In this document: positions 14,338-16,530 of the stretch, piece after piece
Numbering within the stretch: the first letter of the stretch is position 1
Layout: every line of letters begins with the position of its first letter
From: an uncultured Prevotella sp.
GTDB lineage: Bacteria; Bacteroidota; Bacteroidia; Bacteroidales; Bacteroidaceae
Assembly (NCBI GenBank): GCA_900553965.1
Contig: USFX01000034.1
Location: 1 to 16,530 of the forward strand
Reading direction: 5' to 3'
DNA length: 16,530 nt
The notes under the pieces: generated by a model
Database searches by the model: none
Seen by the model: the letters and a program-made list of their open reading frames with translations, nothing else
What the model was told of the DNA's origin: nothing
Program-made: the position numbers and the translations under genes

Positions 14338-16278
14338 CTACCCCAGACATCCTTCGCTCTTAATCTCATTCTTATGATATTTCTGCTTCGGATGGTTTGG
14401 CGTTCCGGGATACATCATTACAAGCAGCCCATTCTGAAGCAACTCCGGCAAAATCTTGTTTCTCAGATAATCATAACTTCTCTGCGTGTATGCCGTAATT
14501 TCATCAAGCGTCCTCCAATCCTCACAGGCCTCACATATAAGTCTGTTAAGCTCTCCACGTGCCAGTCTTTTCCTCAGACCGCCCGGTCTTCCGTCTTCAG
14601 TGTCTAAAATAACGGACAGCCGTTCTTTCCTGTTGTAACCTTTTTCCTCTGAGGTTGCAACCTTAGGACTGGAGGTTACAACCTTAGGATTGAAAGGTTG
14701 CAACTTCCCGTCTTCAAGGTTGCAACCTTTTTCCTCTGAGGTTGCAACCTTAGGGCTGGAGGTTGCAACCTCTTGGGGCAACTGATATGTCGTTCCCCGA
14801 CCATGCCCCATCCTGACAAGCAGATTTGCCCTGCACATACGTTTCAGCAATTCACTTATTTCAGACTTGTGCATATTAAGCACATATCTCAGGCTCTCAT
14901 TTGTCACGGACAAATCTGAGCATACCGTATTCAGCACCATCATCACATTATGGTCAACATTCAGAATCTGTTTCCCGAACAGAGCGACAAGGCGCCGTTC
15001 GGTTGTTCCGTCCATTACGGTCTCCATCTTCATTGTCAGCACGCACTTATCCGGCTGACATCTGGTGGTCAAAACCGGGACGCGCCAGTTTGATTCCGTC
15101 CATCCTCTCAGGATCTTGTCAACACCGCTGCCGGCTTTTTCAGCCGTTCCGAGCAGCATGAACATTTTCTGCAGCGACTTGTTGCGACACACGCTCTCCC
15201 CGCCTTGATAATATTGGGTCTTTGACACCAGCATGGTGCCGGGATTTGAGAACTCCATCCTGTCCTTATACAGAAGGACCACCGATGACGCATTTTCCGT
15301 ATAATCGGCATGAATACAGAAATTCACGAATGCTTCACGTACAGCGATGTGAGCCGGTGTTTCATTCCTGCGGATATTATCTTCCAGGACAAACGGTTGG
15401 GGAAGAACCGACTGTAGCCGTGGCAGCACCTGACGATAGAACTGAAAGAGATTGGCTTCCCATGTTCCGTCCGGACATATACGATGCGTCCATCTCTTCT
15501 CCGGATCAAACCGTTCTTGGTAGTCAGGAAAGAAATCCGGACAACACTCCGTGTCGGTGACAGACTCGCTCTTACCGAACATGACTATTCCTGCCACCGT
15601 AAATCCCTCTTCACCGCTCTCACGGTCTTTCCGGTAACCGCCCAATTTCTTGAGAAGTTCAAAGTCGCTTAGCACGAGCCACGGATGAGAGGGATTTGCG
15701 AGACTGAACAGCTGGCGGTATTGGAACATGGAAAGACTGTCAATATCGTCCATCGTATAGTTCTTCAATATACGGCTATCGGAAGGATGAGAGACATTGG
15801 CATCGGCAAACATACGGCGTACCTCACGTTCCGTACATTTATAGTCTCCCTCGTGATTGCGCTTAAATGTTCCATTGTAAGGCTGTGTCGAACGGTAAAC
15901 CGGACGTTGCTCCCTGTCAGCGCCTGGTATGAAAAACATCATCAGCCGATGGCCCCGATAGTCAGCAATCAGCAAATCTTCCGTTTTCAGAAGATTACAG
16001 CTCACCGTTGAACGGTTATTCACATTGTTCCAAAAATCTTTCTGATATTTTTCCGTCTGTTCCGCAGTAAGGCTGTCCAGATAAATCCCGTCCTTTTGTT
16101 CTGAGACACCGAGCACTATCGTCCCGCCTCCGCTATTGGCAAAAGCAGAGTATGTATCCCAGAAATTGCCTGGAAATCCTCCCGCAGCACTCTTATACTC
16201 CAAATCATCACTTTCGCTCCTCGCCAAAAGGGACTCTATGTAGTTGCTGAAATCAGCTATGTCACGTACCTGTCTCAT
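14338..16278 (-). CDS. AlbA_2 (Schlafen-like) ATP-binding protein, RecG-like family, with internal palindrome array
   Basis: 646 aa. The N-terminal AlbA_2 domain (about 15-150) has LEYKSA (26-31) and AFANSGGGTIVLGV (45-58). A GHKL-type ATP-binding region (HATPase_c_4-like, about 300-400) has HIAVREAFVNFCIHADY (310-326) and KAGSGVDKI (381-389). A winged-helix region lies at about 440-500. Then comes a repetitive stretch (502-549) encoded by palindromic DNA, and a second helix-turn-helix-like C-terminus (about 575-622). Such proteins are often labelled RecG-related or putative transcriptional regulators; they are not helicases and their role is unknown, with DNA-binding regulation the usual guess. 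A -7 match TAATTTTG lies at 16364-16357. The gene is visibly more AT-rich than its neighbours and abuts ispD, suggesting later acquisition. Confidence 0.87.
   Translation of the reverse strand: MRQVRDIADFSNYIESLLARSESDDLEYKSAAGGFPGNFWDTYSAFANSGGGTIVLGVSEQKDGIYLDSLTAEQTEKYQKDFWNNVNNRSTVSCNLLKTEDLLIADYRGHRLMMFFIPGADREQRPVYRSTQPYNGTFKRNHEGDYKCTEREVRRMFADANVSHPSDSRILKNYTMDDIDSLSMFQYRQLFSLANPSHPWLVLSDFELLKKLGGYRKDRESGEEGFTVAGIVMFGKSESVTDTECCPDFFPDYQERFDPEKRWTHRICPDGTWEANLFQFYRQVLPRLQSVLPQPFVLEDNIRRNETPAHIAVREAFVNFCIHADYTENASSVVLLYKDRMEFSNPGTMLVSKTQYYQGGESVCRNKSLQKMFMLLGTAEKAGSGVDKILRGWTESNWRVPVLTTRCQPDKCVLTMKMETVMDGTTERRLVALFGKQILNVDHNVMMVLNTVCSDLSVTNESLRYVLNMHKSEISELLKRMCRANLLVRMGHGRGTTYQLPQEVATSSPKVATSEEKGCNLEDGKLQPFNPKVVTSSPKVATSEEKGYNRKERLSVILDTEDGRPGGLRKRLARGELNRLICEACEDWRTLDEITAYTQRSYDYLRNKILPELLQNGLLVMMYPGTPNHPKQKYHKNEIKSEGCLG
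14631..14770. repeat. Seven-copy GGTTGCAACC palindrome array, 21-22 bp period
   Basis: Copies start at 14631, 14653, 14674, 14696, 14718, 14740 and 14761, giving spacings of 22, 21, 22, 22, 22 and 21. Four are perfect (14653, 14718, 14740, 14761); 14674 has one change (GGTTACAACC), 14696 one (GGTTGCAACT) and 14631 two (TGTTGTAACC). The 11-12-base spacers partly repeat: TTTTTCCTCTGA occurs at 14641 and 14728, giving an 87-bp higher-order duplication. The copies are translated in three registers: Val-Ala-Thr, Gly-Cys-Asn and Leu-Gln-Pro. All seven lie within the AlbA_2 gene (residues 504-549). Confidence 0.95.
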
Positions 16279-16530
16279 TCTCTATCATGCAAAACGTTCT
16301 TACCCGGATTCCATCGACCGATTATTGACAGTTACGATGTGACGACCGGCAATATGCAAAATTAGCATTTTTTTATGAAAACGTTATAAGTTAACGGCAA
16401 AAAATGATATTTTAAGGTATGTCCGTATTTTAATATTCTTTCTTCACCGCCAACTGTTAAAAACTCAGAATAATCCCGACAAACGCCTCAAAATCCCTGA
16501 AGAATTCAAAAATGAAAATCATTCGGGCGC
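16279..16530. other. Right-edge AT-rich region
   Basis: Upstream region of the AlbA_2 gene, containing its candidate promoter and AT-rich DNA. On the minus strand, 16528 down to 16457 is open from the edge to a TAA (23 codons, Phe-rich) and could be the end of a gene from the right; I do not recognise it. On the plus strand an ATG at 16512 runs off the window. Neither is supported enough to call. Confidence 0.4.
16357..16364 (-). promoter_or_regulatory. Candidate -7 element for the AlbA_2 gene (TAATTTTG)
   Basis: Exact TAnnTTTG match on the minus strand, about 80 bases before the ATG at 16278, in AT-rich intergenic DNA. No clear -33 box at the usual distance. Confidence 0.5.

Noticed and set aside
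14306..14350. Start of ispD at ATG 14350
   Set aside because: Adds 15 residues not seen in the family and overlaps the upstream gene; ATG 14305 leads directly into the conserved nucleotide-binding strand.
14641..14770. CRISPR-like array, because of regular repeats and short spacers
   Set aside because: Repeats are only 10 bp, spacers are 11-12 bp and themselves repeated, the array is inside an open gene, and no cas genes are present.
16457..16528. Partial minus-strand gene end at the right edge
   Set aside because: 23 Phe-rich codons in AT-rich DNA with no recognisable family; too short to decide.

Overview
The window looks like a chromosomal segment of a moderately GC-rich member of the Bacteroidales (Prevotellaceae or a close relative). 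The family-level assignment is inferred from protein style: the PdxJ, ObgE and PgeF variants match what I know of Bacteroidales, and the obgE-pgeF-M23 linkage is typical. At DNA level, ribosome binding sites are weak and AT-rich, and several gene starts are preceded by matches to the Bacteroidetes -7 promoter element TAnnTTTG. No rRNA, tRNA, CRISPR array or complete insertion sequence was seen.

Layout. Left part: a DJ-1/PfpI family gene and pdxJ on the minus strand, then nadK and an ABC half-transporter exporter on the plus strand, divergent from pdxJ. From about 4.6 kb rightwards everything is on the minus strand. In transcription order these are: an AlbA_2/RecG-like ATP-binding protein (14338-16278), ispD, recG, a LysM-containing M23 peptidase, obgE, pgeF, a double-M23 protein, and a membrane-anchored MutS-family ATPase that converges with the ABC transporter.

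Jobs. The core genes cover cofactor synthesis (PLP by PdxJ, NADP by NadK), isoprenoid precursors (IspD), DNA repair (RecG), ribosome assembly (ObgE), quality control or purine scavenging (PgeF) and peptidoglycan remodelling (two M23 proteins). The AlbA_2 gene at the right looks accessory: by eye it is more AT-rich than its neighbours and it sits directly against ispD.

The most unusual content is repeat DNA. (1) Inside the AlbA_2 gene, seven copies of the 10-bp palindrome GGTTGCAACC (three of them imperfect) recur every 21-22 bp, about two helical turns, and are read in all three codon registers. The repeat is therefore organised at DNA level rather than protein level. (2) Short GC palindromes of the type CCCTCCC-n-GGGAGGG occur four times. 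Two of these lie in a 60-bp in-frame tandem duplication that lengthens the N-terminus of RecG. (3) An 87-bp element bounded by GTAGGGAC/GTCCCTAC lies between recG and ispD, and a related-looking AGAGACG/CGTCTCT hairpin lies 3' of the DJ-1 gene. (4) A 9-bp tandem repeat fills the nadK-ABC gap. There are also strong hairpins at gene ends, including an intrinsic terminator whose stem contains the last codons of the double-M23 gene.
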